A stretch of DNA of 45,748 bases from DASTPP01 sp035762175 (GCA_035762175.1 DASTPP010000190.1:1-45748); one strand, 5' to 3'; shown: positions 17,396 through 27,755, counted from the first letter of the stretch. Translations and numbers: made by a program. The notes: generated by a model not told the origin, from the letters alone.

Positions 17396-20165
17396 AGCCC
17401 TCGCAGAAGTAGGCCTGGTGCATGGCCTCGGCGTGCGCGCGGGCGCTCTCGAGCGCCCCCCCGAACTCGGGCGTGTGCCGGACGGGGGCGAGCAGCGGGC
17501 AGCGCTCGAGCCAGGGCCGGTCGAAGAGCGCGGCGTCGCGCGCGAGGGCGATGGCGGAGGCGGCCTCGCGCGCGTCGCCGGCGAGGCAGGCGACCTCGGC
17601 GAGGAGCTGGTAGACGAAGGCCCGGGCGCGGTGCGACGCCCCGCTCTCGGCCGCCGAGCGCCGCAAGAGCGCGAACGCGAGGGCCGGGTCTTCGCCCCGC
17701 AGCGCGACCGACACGTACGCGCGGAAGGGCGGCAAGAGCTCCCGGGGGGTGAGCCGCTCGGTGGCCTCGTGCACGACGCGCCGGAGCTCGTCGCGATCGC
17801 CGCGCCAGGCCGCCACGCGCAGGTGCAGGTACCAGCGCGAGCGCACGCCCCCCTCGGCCCGCAGGAGCGCCTCGCGCTGCGCCTCGGCCTCGTCGTCGTC
17901 GCCGGCGAGCACGGCGAAGCGGTAGAGCGCCCAGAACCCCTCGACGCCGCCCGGCTCGAGCCGCTCGGCCGCGGCGAGCCGCCGCCGCCCCTCGATCTCG
18001 TACCCGGCCTCGAGCAACACCTGGCCGAGCAGGAAGTGGGCGGACGCGAGGCTCGGCGTGCAGCGCAGCGCCTGCCGCAGGCTGCGCACCGCCTCGGCGG
18101 GCCGGCCCTGGTGCATCAAGAGGACGGCCCGAGCGTGGTGCGGCTCGCCCATCGAGGGCGCGACCCGCAGGGCGTGCTCGGCCGCCCGCTCGGCCCGCTC
18201 GGCCGCCGCGGCCGAGGCCTCGGGCGACAGAAAGTGGTGGCGCGCGAGGGCGAGGGCGAGCGACGAGGCGATGCGCGGGTCTTCGCGGGCGAGCTCGAGC
18301 GCCTCCTCGAAGCACGCGATCGAGCCCTCGATGTCGATCAGCGACGAAGACATGAGCAGCGTCCGGCCCCGCAGGTACAGATCGAGCACCCGGCCCGGCT
18401 CGCCCCTGCCGACCTCGGCGCGCGTCGGCGCCTCGTTGGACGTCGCGTGGCTCAGGTGCCGCAAGGTGAGGGTCGGGGCCTGCGAGGGCAGCTCGAAGGC
18501 GCCCGCCGACGAGGGCGGGGGCGCGCCGGGCGCCGCAGGCGGGGCGACGATCGACGCGGGCGGTAGGCCGGGCGCAACGGGCGGGGGGGCGGGCGCCGCG
18601 GCCGGGGCGCCGGGCACAGCAAGCAAGGTAGCGGGCGCGTCGGGCGAGGCGGCGGCAGCGAGGGCGCCCAGCGCGGGCGGGGCGGCGGCCGCAGCGACGG
18701 CGCCCGGCGTGGGCGAGGCGGCGGCCGCAGCGACGGCGCCCGGCGCGGCCGGCGGGCCGCTCGAGGTGGGGGTGACGGACGCGCCCGGGTCGGCCAGGGT
18801 GTCGGGCGGCGCATCGCCGAAGGGGGCGGCGCGCGCGAGGTCTCGGGCCGCCGCGGCCATCGAGGGCAGGTTCTCGCGGAGGCTCACCTCGCCGCGCCAG
18901 CGCCAGAGCAGCCGGCCTTCGGGCACCGAGAGGGCGCGCAGCGTGACGCCGAGATCGTCGCCCTCGGGGCGCACTTCGCCGCAGATGACGACGTTCGCGC
19001 CGAGCAGCGCGCCCAGCTCGCCCCAGCTCGCGGGGGCGGCGCCCGCGTCGCGCAGGCGCTTTCGCACCGAGCCCGCGGCGAGTACGCTGAAGGGCTTGTG
19101 CCGCCCGAGCTCGCTCGCAAAATCGTCGGAGAGTAGCTCGACGAGGTCGACCTCGGCGCCGACCGCCTCGAAGGGCAAGATGGCGAGGCGGGTCCGCGTG
19201 CGCTCGAGGGTCGGCGGCTCGGGGGGCATGGCCGGGGGCACCGCGGGGGCGGCGAGCGGCTCGGGCACCCGGAGGCGGGCGAGGGCCGCCTCGAGCGCGG
19301 CGGCGCTGGGCAGGCGCGCGGCGGGGTCGGGCGCGAGGCAGGCCTCGATGACGGCGCTGAGGCCGGGCACCTCGGCCGGGTCGGGCAGGCGGGGGGGCGC
19401 GACCTTCTGGTCGCGCAAGAGCGCGAGGCCCCGGTCCGCGTCGAACACGCGCCGCCGCGTCAGCAGCTCGAAGCCGAGGCAGCCGAGGGCGTAGACGTCG
19501 CTGGCCACCGACGCGGTCGCGCCCTCGAGCAGCTCGGGCGCCATGTACGCGGGCGTGCCGAGGAGCTGGCCGCCCTCGGAGAGGGACTCGCGCACGGCGA
19601 GGGCGACGCCGAAATCCATCAGGACGACCCGGTCACCCTCGCCCAGCATCACGTTGGCGGGCTTGATGTCGCGGTGCACGATGCCCGCCTCGTGCACCGC
19701 GCCGAGCCCCGCGCTCACCGCGCGCAAGATGTGCACGACGGCGGCGGCCGAGAGGGGCTGGAGGCGGCGCAGGTGCTCGGCGAGGGTGTGGCCGCGCACG
19801 TACTCCATCGTGAGAAAGAGCCGGCCCTCGCCCGGCAGCACGACGAGCTCGAAGACGCGGGCGACGTTGGGGTGGCTGACGCGCCGCGCCAGGCGCACCT
19901 CGCGACGGAAGAGGGCGGCGAGGTGTCGGTCGTCGGGCGACTGCTCGCGCAGGCGCTTGAGGGCCACGGTCTCGTCGAGCTCGAGGTCGCAGGCGCTCCA
20001 GACCTCGCCCATGGCGCCCGAGCCGAGCAGCCGGCCGAGCCGGAAGCGGTCGGCGACGAGCGAGCCGGGCCGCCAGCGCGTGACGGCGCCCGGGGGGTTG
20101 GGGGGCTCGGCCCGCGCGTCGGCGGGGCCCGGGCGCGGCGCGGGCGCCGGAGGCTGCTCGGCCAT
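17394..20165 (-). CDS. Ser/Thr protein kinase with TolB-like and TPR regions
   Basis: 923 residues. The Hanks-type kinase domain (about 40-310) is intact: LGSGAMGEV loop, K70, HRDIKPAN at 164-171, DFG at 184-186 and GTPAYMAPE. A TolB/FlgO-like alpha-beta segment follows (RLAILPFEAVGAEVDLVELL, FASELGRHKPFSVL, GANVVICGEV; about 325-440); in other proteins this region accompanies adenylate cyclases and transcriptional regulators with TPRs. A low-complexity Ala/Pro linker with repeated PGAVAAAAA leads to about ten TPR-like helix pairs (about 560-915). There is no membrane span, so a cytoplasmic kinase with a protein-binding tail is inferred. ATG at 20165 is taken; ATG at 20177 is an equal alternative. 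The gene is downstream of, and same-strand as, the cupin gene. Confidence 0.94.
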   Translation of the reverse strand: MAEQPPAPAPRPGPADARAEPPNPPGAVTRWRPGSLVADRFRLGRLLGSGAMGEVWSACDLELDETVALKRLREQSPDDRHLAALFRREVRLARRVSHPNVARVFELVVLPGEGRLFLTMEYVRGHTLAEHLRRLQPLSAAAVVHILRAVSAGLGAVHEAGIVHRDIKPANVMLGEGDRVVLMDFGVALAVRESLSEGGQLLGTPAYMAPELLEGATASVASDVYALGCLGFELLTRRRVFDADRGLALLRDQKVAPPRLPDPAEVPGLSAVIEACLAPDPAARLPSAAALEAALARLRVPEPLAAPAVPPAMPPEPPTLERTRTRLAILPFEAVGAEVDLVELLSDDFASELGRHKPFSVLAAGSVRKRLRDAGAAPASWGELGALLGANVVICGEVRPEGDDLGVTLRALSVPEGRLLWRWRGEVSLRENLPSMAAAARDLARAAPFGDAPPDTLADPGASVTPTSSGPPAAPGAVAAAAASPTPGAVAAAAAPPALGALAAAASPDAPATLLAVPGAPAAAPAPPPVAPGLPPASIVAPPAAPGAPPPSSAGAFELPSQAPTLTLRHLSHATSNEAPTRAEVGRGEPGRVLDLYLRGRTLLMSSSLIDIEGSIACFEEALELAREDPRIASSLALALARHHFLSPEASAAAAERAERAAEHALRVAPSMGEPHHARAVLLMHQGRPAEAVRSLRQALRCTPSLASAHFLLGQVLLEAGYEIEGRRRLAAAERLEPGGVEGFWALYRFAVLAGDDDEAEAQREALLRAEGGVRSRWYLHLRVAAWRGDRDELRRVVHEATERLTPRELLPPFRAYVSVALRGEDPALAFALLRRSAAESGASHRARAFVYQLLAEVACLAGDAREAASAIALARDAALFDRPWLERCPLLAPVRHTPEFGGALESARAHAEAMHQAYFCEG

Positions 20166-20308
20166 TCGACCAAGCATCGACGACGGGCGGCGGCCCGGCA
20201 AGGGGCGAGGCCGGGGGCCGCCCCCGGCCGGGTGGCTTCGCGGCGGTCGACCTCGCGTCGCGCGGGGCCCGGCGGGCGGCGAGGCCGGGGCCGCCCGGCG
20301 GGGCCGGC

Positions 20309-21367
20309 TCAGCCCCGACCGATCGCCTTCTTGACCGCCCGCTTGGCCAGCGCGATGGCCCGGCGCTCGGGCGGCTCGCGGAAGTGGGTCGACTCGCCGA
20401 GCCTCCGCCCGCCGAGCCGCTTGACCCACGCGTCGGCCTGCAGGTACGCGCGCAGCATCGCGGCGCGGCGCGGGCTCGAGCGCGCGAGCTCGCCGACGAC
20501 GTCGTCGACGACGCCGGCCCAGTGCGCGGCGTTGGCGAAGGTGCTGCCGACGGCGATGCTGGCGGTGCGCATCTTCGTCGCGTGCCACCAGAAGGGCGGC
20601 ACGTAGACGGCGTCGCCGGGCTCTTGGACGAAGCGGTAGGGGGTCGCCTTCCGCAAGAGCGGGAAGCGCTCGAAGTCGGGCTCGTTCACGTTGGGGACGT
20701 CGGAGTGCCGCCCCTGCGCGTAGAGAAAGGGCGTGTCGCCCGGCGAAAAGAGCGTGAACTCTTTCTGCCCGTAGATCTGGCAGAGCAGCACGGGGCACGC
20801 GGTCGGGTCGTAGTGCAGGTCGACGAAGCCCTCGATGCGCTCGCCCCCGAGCCCGCCGTAGCCCGCGCTCGTCTCGCCCTTGCGCCGCTCGATGAGCGTG
20901 CCGGCGCCGCCGATGAAGATCTCGACCTCGGAGGCGCGGTTGAGCTTTCGGTCGAGGGCGCCGTCGGGGTAGTTGCCCCGCAGCCAGTTGGGCAGGGCGT
21001 AGGCGACGAAGGGCGTCAGGTCGTCGCCGAGCTCGGGCGCGAAGCGCCGCACGCAGAGCTCGCGCAGGTAGGGCACGGGCCGCTCGGGGGTCGAGGCGAG
21101 CACGCGCTCGATGTACTGGCGCATCGGCATCGTCTCGCCCGCCACGGTCACCTGGCGGGCGCCGTGCGCGTCGCGGAAGAACTCGGGCGTCCACTTGCCG
21201 AGCGCCTTCCACTGGGGGAAGGCCCGCTTGATCAGCACCGGCCGGTGCGCGAAGAGGTAGTCGCGCACGAACTCGTCGTAGGGCAGCGCCTCGCGGCGGT
21301 CGACCTCGGCGACCTTCAAGAACCCCTTCGCCGGCCCCTCGTTCTCAATCGGCATGCTCGCGACCAT
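20309..21367 (-). CDS. JmjC-like cupin (Cupin_8 type) protein
   Basis: 352 residues, soluble. It resembles the Cupin_8/JmjC-type family of Fe(II)- and 2-oxoglutarate-dependent hydroxylases (FIH-like). N-terminal RPVLIKRAFPQWKALGKWT is the family opening, the iron triad is H185 and D187 in LHYDPTACPVLL plus H262 in PPFWWHATK, and GQKEFTLFSPGD forms the core strand pair. Such enzymes hydroxylate protein side chains or small molecules; the substrate here is unknown. GAGGTG 5 nt upstream favours ATG at 21367 over the one at 21355. It is transcribed divergently from the DUF2254-type gene across 229 bp that contain a 41-bp direct repeat, and lies 143 bp upstream of the TolB/TPR kinase. Confidence 0.9.
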   Translation of the reverse strand: MVASMPIENEGPAKGFLKVAEVDRREALPYDEFVRDYLFAHRPVLIKRAFPQWKALGKWTPEFFRDAHGARQVTVAGETMPMRQYIERVLASTPERPVPYLRELCVRRFAPELGDDLTPFVAYALPNWLRGNYPDGALDRKLNRASEVEIFIGGAGTLIERRKGETSAGYGGLGGERIEGFVDLHYDPTACPVLLCQIYGQKEFTLFSPGDTPFLYAQGRHSDVPNVNEPDFERFPLLRKATPYRFVQEPGDAVYVPPFWWHATKMRTASIAVGSTFANAAHWAGVVDDVVGELARSSPRRAAMLRAYLQADAWVKRLGGRRLGESTHFREPPERRAIALAKRAVKKAIGRG

Positions 21368-21459
21368 GTTCACCTCGACGAAACGTTCATCAGACGAGAA
21401 GAAGCGCCCGCGCGTCAAGGCCGCCCCGCGGGCCCCGGCGCCGCCCCGGGCCGAGCGCG

Positions 21460-21541
21460 CGCCCGCGCGCCGAGGCGCCTTCGCACGCCCCTCGGCCGCC
21501 CGCCCGCGCGCCGAGGCGCCGTCGCACGCCCCCCGGCCGCC
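21460..21541. repeat. 41-bp tandem duplication in a divergent promoter region
   Basis: CGCCCGCGCGCCGAGGCGCC starts at 21460 and 21501, followed by TTCGCACGCCCC or GTCGCACGCCCC. It lies between the cupin and DUF2254-type genes. Confidence 0.8.
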
Positions 21542-21596
21542 GCGCCCGGGCGAGCCCCTCGCCGCCCCGCGCCCGCTTCGGGTAGTCTCCCCCCCG

Positions 21597-23282
<1,686 letters not shown>

Positions 23283-23302
23283 GGGGGCGCGGCGCCGCCG
23301 CT

Positions 23303-23430
23303 CGCGTGCCGGGGCGCGGCAGAGGCGTCGCCGTCGGGCGAGGCGGGTTGGGCCCCGTCCGCACGCGTGCCGGGGCGCGGCAGAAGCGTCGCCATCGGGC
23401 GAGGGGGGGTGGGCCCCGCCCGCGCGTGCC
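23303..23430. repeat. About 60-bp tandem repeat, two copies plus a fragment
   Basis: CGCGTGCCGGGGCGCGGCAG begins at 23303 and 23364; a shortened form starts at 23423. It fills the 178-bp gap between the DUF2254-type gene and the next lipoprotein gene. Confidence 0.85.
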
Positions 23431-23460
23431 GAGACGCGTCCTCTGCGGTACCCTCCGAGG

Positions 23461-24510
23461 GTGAAACCGGCGCTTACCCTGCTCTCCAGGTTTACCCCCT
23501 CGGCGCCGCGACGCGGCGCGCCTCTCCGCCGGAGGCTGGCCGCTCTGCTCGCCCTGCTCGCCAGCGCCTGCGGCCCGCTGCTCGGCATCGACGACGTCGA
23601 CCAGGCGCCGACCGGTGGCGCCTCGGGCCAGGCGGGGGCCGGGCCGACGCAGGGGTCGTCCGGGCTCGGCGGCGGGACCACGGGCGGCTCGGGCGGCAGC
23701 GCGACGGGCGGCTCGGGGGGCTCGGGCGGCTCGGGCGGCTCGGGCGGCGGCCCGGTGGGGCCGATCGGCTTCGTGCGCTTCGGCAACTTGCGGCCGCCCT
23801 CGCCGGCCGAGCCCGAGCCGGTGGCCTTCGATCTGTGCATCCGGCGCGCGGGCACGGAAGGGTGGCAGGGGCCGATCTTCGGCCAGCGGGGCCTGCCGGG
23901 GCTCGGGTTCGAGCAGGTGAGCTCGTACCGGCCGCTGCCGGCGGGCTCGTACGAGGCCATCGCCCTGCCCGAGCAGATCGAGGGCTGCTTCGATGCGCCC
24001 GGGGCCATCAGGGTCCGTGACGGGGCGTTCGAGCTCGGCGAGGGCGAGGTCGAGACGCTCGCCCTCGCCGGCGACCCCCTCTTCTCGGAGCTCGTGCCCT
24101 TCGTCGACGGCAAGCCGCCCCAGGGGCGCGAGGGCGAGGTCGAGCTCGCCTTCGGCGACGCGAGGCCCGGCACCGATCTCTCCATCGGCTTCTTCGAAAC
24201 GTCCGAGGTCGTCGAGCTCTCGTACCCCGAAAGCGAGGCGCGAACCTTCTTCTCGGGGGGCTGGCCCGTGTCCGAGCTCTTGGCCAACGGCCAGCCGCTC
24301 GAGCCCCTGCCCCCCCCTGAGCTGGAGCCGGGGCTGAGCTACACGGCGTTCTTCATTCCGGCGCCGGGGCCGAACGATCAGCCGGTGCTCGCCATGCTAA
24401 TTTGCGACAACATTCCGCCCCGCCCGTCCGACCCCGATGGTGGGCCCTTCGCCACTAGCTGCCAGCGGGTGCCGCTCGCACCGGCGGGCCCCGAACCGCT
24501 CCCCTTCTGA
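23461..24510 (+). CDS. DUF4397-like lipoprotein, paralogue 1
   Basis: 349 residues starting with GTG. A twin-Arg-containing n-region (RRGAPLRRRL) and hydrophobic core end in LLASAC, a lipobox. A Gly/Ser/Thr linker (about 50-98) separates the anchor from a beta-rich domain opening IGFVRFGNLRPP and containing VAFDLCIRR, SYRPLPAGSYEAIALP and VETLALAGDPL. This order resembles DUF4397 (adhesion-like beta domain; strand, PAG turn, strand). Two later segments, VELAFGDARPG and YTAFFIPAPG, suggest a second copy. Cysteines at LCIRR, GCFD, LICDN and SCQR may form disulfides. The next gene is a clear paralogue. A surface or periplasmic binding role is inferred only. Confidence 0.85.
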   Translation: MKPALTLLSRFTPSAPRRGAPLRRRLAALLALLASACGPLLGIDDVDQAPTGGASGQAGAGPTQGSSGLGGGTTGGSGGSATGGSGGSGGSGGSGGGPVGPIGFVRFGNLRPPSPAEPEPVAFDLCIRRAGTEGWQGPIFGQRGLPGLGFEQVSSYRPLPAGSYEAIALPEQIEGCFDAPGAIRVRDGAFELGEGEVETLALAGDPLFSELVPFVDGKPPQGREGEVELAFGDARPGTDLSIGFFETSEVVELSYPESEARTFFSGGWPVSELLANGQPLEPLPPPELEPGLSYTAFFIPAPGPNDQPVLAMLICDNIPPRPSDPDGGPFATSCQRVPLAPAGPEPLPF

Positions 24511-24763
24511 TCGTGGCGGCGGGCGCGGCGGCGCGCTCGGCGGGGCCCCTGCCGTCGCCTCCGGCTCCGACCGCAGGGCACCCGCCCTCCGAGCGCGCCG
24601 CCGCCCCCGCCGCCTGAAAAGCGAAGACGCCCCGCGCGCCAAGCGCCTGGCCGACCCGCTCCGAGCGCACCGCCGCCCCCGCCGCCTGAAAAGGGGAGAG
24701 GGGCCCGGCGGGCGCCCCGCGGGTGACGGGGCGGGCCGACGGCGGTATCGTGGGCCGATCGCC
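24511..24763. other. Spacer between the paralogous lipoprotein genes, with a 72-bp duplication
   Basis: A stretch of about 35 bp (CTCCGAGCGC, Pro/Gly-like GC runs, then CGCCTGAAAAG) occurs at 24587-24622 and 24659-24694. No gene or terminator is evident. Confidence 0.65.
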
Positions 24764-25789
24764 ATGAACGCGCGGCCACGTCGTTTGCGCTCTTTCGTCG
24801 TCGCGCTCGCGGGCGGTGGGCTGGCGGCGTGCACGCTGACGTCCGACCTCACCTCGCTGCACAGTCGGCCGGGGTCGGGCGGGGGCTCGCAGGGCGGGGC
24901 GGGGGGCGGCGAGGGGGCGGCGGCGCAGGGCGCGGGCGGCGGCGTCGCGGGCGGCGGCGGGGCGGGGGGCGGGGCGTCACGCGAAGGGTTCGTACGCTTC
25001 GCGAACTTGATGCCCATCCTCGACGTCGAGCAGCCCGAGCCGACCCCGGACGAGCCCCCGCCCCCGCCCCCCGTGCCCGGGGTGGGCTTCGCGTTCGACC
25101 TCTGCGTCCGTAGCTCCGAGGCCGAGCCCTGGCGGGGTCCGCTCCTGGCGTACGAGGGCGCCTTGCCGCTCGGCCCCGCGCAGATGAGCGATCACGCGCC
25201 GCTGGCCGCGGGCCCCTTCGAGGCGAAGGCGCTGCCCGCGGGGGCGCGCGACTGCGACGCGCCGGCGGCGGCCGAGCTGCGGGGCGAGGTCGGCGGGGGC
25301 GAGTTTTTGACGCTCGCCGTCGTCGGCGGCACCGGCGGCCCGCCGCGCTTGGCGTCGTACGTCGACGGCCGCCCTTCGGACGGGGTCGAGGGCCCGGTCG
25401 AGGTGGCGTTCATCAACGCCTTCGGCGAGGCCGACTTCGGCCTCAGCATCGAGCCGATGGGCCTGCTCATCGAGGCGCTCGGGGCCCGGCAAGAGTTCAT
25501 CGAGCCCGGGGCGCTACGAATTGAAGTGTATGCGACGAGCGACCCCGAAGCGCTCGGGTTCGTACCGGTCGAGCCCTTGCGCATCGAGCCGGCCCTCGGG
25601 CACTCGATCTTTTTCTTCGTCGCGCGCCCGGACATCCAGATGGTTAGCGCCTACGTTTGCCAGAACGGCCCCGGCGCGTCGGTCTCGCCGCGGGTGCAGC
25701 CCTCGAGCACCTGCGTGCTGACCGAGCTGCTGCCCTTCGGCATCCCGCTGCCCCTGCCCTTGCCCCGGCGGCGCCCTTCGCCGGGGTGA
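24764..25789 (+). CDS. DUF4397-like lipoprotein, paralogue 2
   Basis: 341 residues from ATG at 24764. Signal peptide RRLRSFVVALAGGGLAAC ends in a lipobox, then a Gly-rich linker (about 38-70). The folded part repeats the layout of the preceding gene: EGFVRFANLMPIL, FAFDLCVRSSEAEPWRGPLL, APLAAGPFEAKALP, FLTLAVVGGT, VEVAFINAFGEADFGLSIE, and SIFFFVARPD with a late cysteine pair. Shared landmarks are the FVRF.NL start, F-DLC-R, the W-GP motif, and YVDG or FVDG before the second half. It is a tandem duplicate that has diverged widely. It has a Pro insertion (PPPPPP) after the first strand. The export path and anchoring should match paralogue 1; the function is not known. Confidence 0.85.
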   Translation: MNARPRRLRSFVVALAGGGLAACTLTSDLTSLHSRPGSGGGSQGGAGGGEGAAAQGAGGGVAGGGGAGGGASREGFVRFANLMPILDVEQPEPTPDEPPPPPPVPGVGFAFDLCVRSSEAEPWRGPLLAYEGALPLGPAQMSDHAPLAAGPFEAKALPAGARDCDAPAAAELRGEVGGGEFLTLAVVGGTGGPPRLASYVDGRPSDGVEGPVEVAFINAFGEADFGLSIEPMGLLIEALGARQEFIEPGALRIEVYATSDPEALGFVPVEPLRIEPALGHSIFFFVARPDIQMVSAYVCQNGPGASVSPRVQPSSTCVLTELLPFGIPLPLPLPRRRPSPG

Positions 25790-25827
25790 GGGCGCGCGGC
25801 GCGGCCGACGGGGCGCGGGGTCGGGGC

Positions 25828-26403
25828 TCAGGCGCCTTCGGCGTCGAGCATCATGGGGGCGCGCACCTCGGCGGCGGCGGCCTCGCCGCAGAGGCGGCGC
25901 ACGAGGGCGAGGGCGAAGTCGAAGGAGGTGCCGGGGCCCTGGCTGGTGGTGAAGGGCCCGTCTTCGACGACGCGGCCGGGGGCGAGGCGGGCGTGGGGGG
26001 CGACGCGATCGCGCACGGACGGGTGGCAGGTCATGGCGCGGCCGCGCCCGACGCCGTGGGCGGCGAGCGCGATGGGGGCGGCGCAGACGGCGGCGATGGG
26101 GCGCCCTTGGGCCTCTTGCTCGCGCAAGATGCGGCCGAGCTCGGCGGAGGCGGCGAGGGCCCGGGCGCCGGCGGCGCCGCCGGGCAGGGCGACGAGGTCG
26201 AAGGGGCCGCGGGCGTCGGCGAGGGCGAGGTCGGGCACGAGGCGCACGCCGCGCGAGCAGGTGACGGGGCCCGGGCCCTCGAGGCCGGCGACGAGGACCT
26301 CGACCTTGGCGCGGCGCAGGACGTCGACGGTGATGGTCGCCTCCATCTCTTCGGCGCCCGGGGCGAGCACGACGAGGGCGCGGGGGGGGGCGGCGCCGCT
26401 CAC
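25828..26403 (-). CDS. DJ-1/PfpI family protein, close to the eukaryotic DJ-1 type
   Basis: 191 residues. Sequence order follows human DJ-1 closely: ALVVLAPGAEEMEATI, PVTCSRGV, DLVALPGGAAGA, IAAVCAAPIALAAHG, TCHPSVRD, TTSQGPGTSFDFALALV and a C-terminal APMMLD. The catalytic-type residues align: E21 (human E18), C107 (C106) and H127 (H126). The family includes glyoxalase/chaperone-like, redox-sensitive proteins; the exact activity is debated. Start is GTG at 26403, whose GTGA overlaps the end of a bridging mini-ORF. It is the last gene of a same-strand run with the aminotransferase and sucCD-ndk. Confidence 0.94.
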   Translation of the reverse strand: MSGAAPPRALVVLAPGAEEMEATITVDVLRRAKVEVLVAGLEGPGPVTCSRGVRLVPDLALADARGPFDLVALPGGAAGARALAASAELGRILREQEAQGRPIAAVCAAPIALAAHGVGRGRAMTCHPSVRDRVAPHARLAPGRVVEDGPFTTSQGPGTSFDFALALVRRLCGEAAAAEVRAPMMLDAEGA

Positions 26404-26456
26404 GGCGCGGCCCCGGCGCGGGGGGGGGCGGCGCCGCTCACGGCGCGGCCCCGGCC
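26381..26456. repeat. 38-bp tandem duplication across a stop/start junction
   Basis: Units 26381-26418 and 26419-26456 are nearly identical, each with a run of nine G followed by CGGCGCCGCTCACGGCGCGG. Both contain the complement of GTGAGCGGC, the fused stop and start. Confidence 0.9.
26400..26441 (-). other. Bridging mini-ORF, 13 codons, between aminotransferase and DJ-1 genes
   Basis: It starts with GTG at 26441 (GTGA overlap with the aminotransferase stop at 26440-26438) and ends with TGA at 26402-26400 (GTGA overlap with the DJ-1 start). The peptide would read VSGAAPPRAGAAP. The architecture is the same as at 14042-14134. Confidence 0.35.
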
Positions 26457-27682
26457 CGGTCGGGGGCGGCGAGCACGTCGGCCATGGCGCGGGCGAGGCG
26501 CTCGACCTGGCCGAGCGGCACCGAGCAGAGGGCGACGCGGAGCGCGCCGGCGACGGGGACGACGAAGACGTCTTTGTCGCGCAGGGCGGCGGCGGCGGCC
26601 TGGGGGTCGTCGCACGAGACCGTGACGAAGAAGCCGCCGGCGTAGGGCGGGTAGCGCAGGCCGAGGCCGGGGGCGAGGCGGTTCCACTCGGCGACGCGGC
26701 GGGCGAGCAGGTCGACGACGCCGCGGCGCTCGGCGGCGACGGCGGCGCGCATCGCGGGGTCGGTGAGCAGGCGGGTGACGGCCTCGAGGCCGCCGTGGTT
26801 GCAGTTCGACCAGGTGCCGCGCGAGGCGAAGGCGAAGGTGGCGGCGAGCTCGGCCTGCTCGGACGGGTCGGTGGCGACGGCGGCGAGGGCGCCGACGCGC
26901 TGGCCGTACTGCAGGAAGGTCTTCGAGGCGCTCCAGCAGAAGAGGGTGAGCACGCGGTCGGAGATGGGGGCGAGCGCGGCGAGGGGGCGGGCGACGCCGC
27001 CCTCGGAGAAGACGGCGTAGGCGAGGTCGAGCACGAGCGAGACGGGGCCGCGCGCCGAGGCGTCGGCGAGCGCGGCGGCGGTGCGGCGCCAGTCGTCTTC
27101 GCTCATCGAGTAGCCGGTGGGGTTGTGGCAGGGGTCGTTGAGGATGACGGCGGCGCGGCCCTGCTCGGCGAGCAGCTTGTCGAGCGCGGCCGCGAGCGCC
27201 GCGGTGTCGAAGCGGCCCGCGCCGTCGAACATCGGGAAGGTGCGCAGCGCGCGCCCGTTCTCGTCGGCGAGCGTGCCGTAGGGCGCCCAGTAGAACGAGG
27301 TGGTCAGCACGGCCTGCTTCTCGTCGAGCAGCGACGTGATGGCGTGGCGCAGGGCGCCGGTGCCGCCGGGCGTGGCGACGGTCACGGCGCGCGCGGCGAG
27401 CTGGGGGAAATCGGCGAACAGGTCATGCTTGACCGCCTCGAGGAAGGCGGGCGTGCCCGCGATGGGCGCGTAGCTCGCGGCCTCGGCGGGGTCGACCTCG
27501 CGCAGCGCCCGCGTCGCCGTCTCGAGCAGGGCGAGCTTGCCCTCGTCGTCGAGCAGCACCCCGATCGTCGCGTCGATGACCGGGTGGCCCGCGGCCCGTC
27601 GCTCGGCGGCGAGGCGGGCGAGGCCGAAGATGGGGTCGGTCTTGGGGCGGCCGAGGCGGGACGGGATGAGGTGCGAGTTCAC
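26438..27682 (-). CDS. Class I/II PLP-dependent aminotransferase
   Basis: 414 residues from GTG at 27682. Fold-type I aminotransferase motifs are complete: GGTGA (107-110) for phosphate binding, NDPCHNPTG (182-190), D219 in VLDLAY, the Schiff-base lysine K254 in WSASKTF, and the carboxylate-binding R382. The N-terminal HLIPSRLGRPKTDPIFGLAR and the SYAPIAGTPAF segment suggest the aspartate/aromatic group. The amino-acid substrate cannot be set from sequence. A TTG at 27718 would add 12 residues but gives no better signal. It ends in a duplicated GTGA junction with the DJ-1 gene, and follows a gene of unknown function by 73 bp. Confidence 0.93.
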   Translation of the reverse strand: MNSHLIPSRLGRPKTDPIFGLARLAAERRAAGHPVIDATIGVLLDDEGKLALLETATRALREVDPAEAASYAPIAGTPAFLEAVKHDLFADFPQLAARAVTVATPGGTGALRHAITSLLDEKQAVLTTSFYWAPYGTLADENGRALRTFPMFDGAGRFDTAALAAALDKLLAEQGRAAVILNDPCHNPTGYSMSEDDWRRTAAALADASARGPVSLVLDLAYAVFSEGGVARPLAALAPISDRVLTLFCWSASKTFLQYGQRVGALAAVATDPSEQAELAATFAFASRGTWSNCNHGGLEAVTRLLTDPAMRAAVAAERRGVVDLLARRVAEWNRLAPGLGLRYPPYAGGFFVTVSCDDPQAAAAALRDKDVFVVPVAGALRVALCSVPLGQVERLARAMADVLAAPDRAGAAP

Positions 27683-27755
27683 GGAGCAAGCCTGCCCGCA
27701 AAGTGCGCCGCGCCGCAACGGGCGAGCGCCCCCGGGGCCGGTGGCGGTGGCCGCC

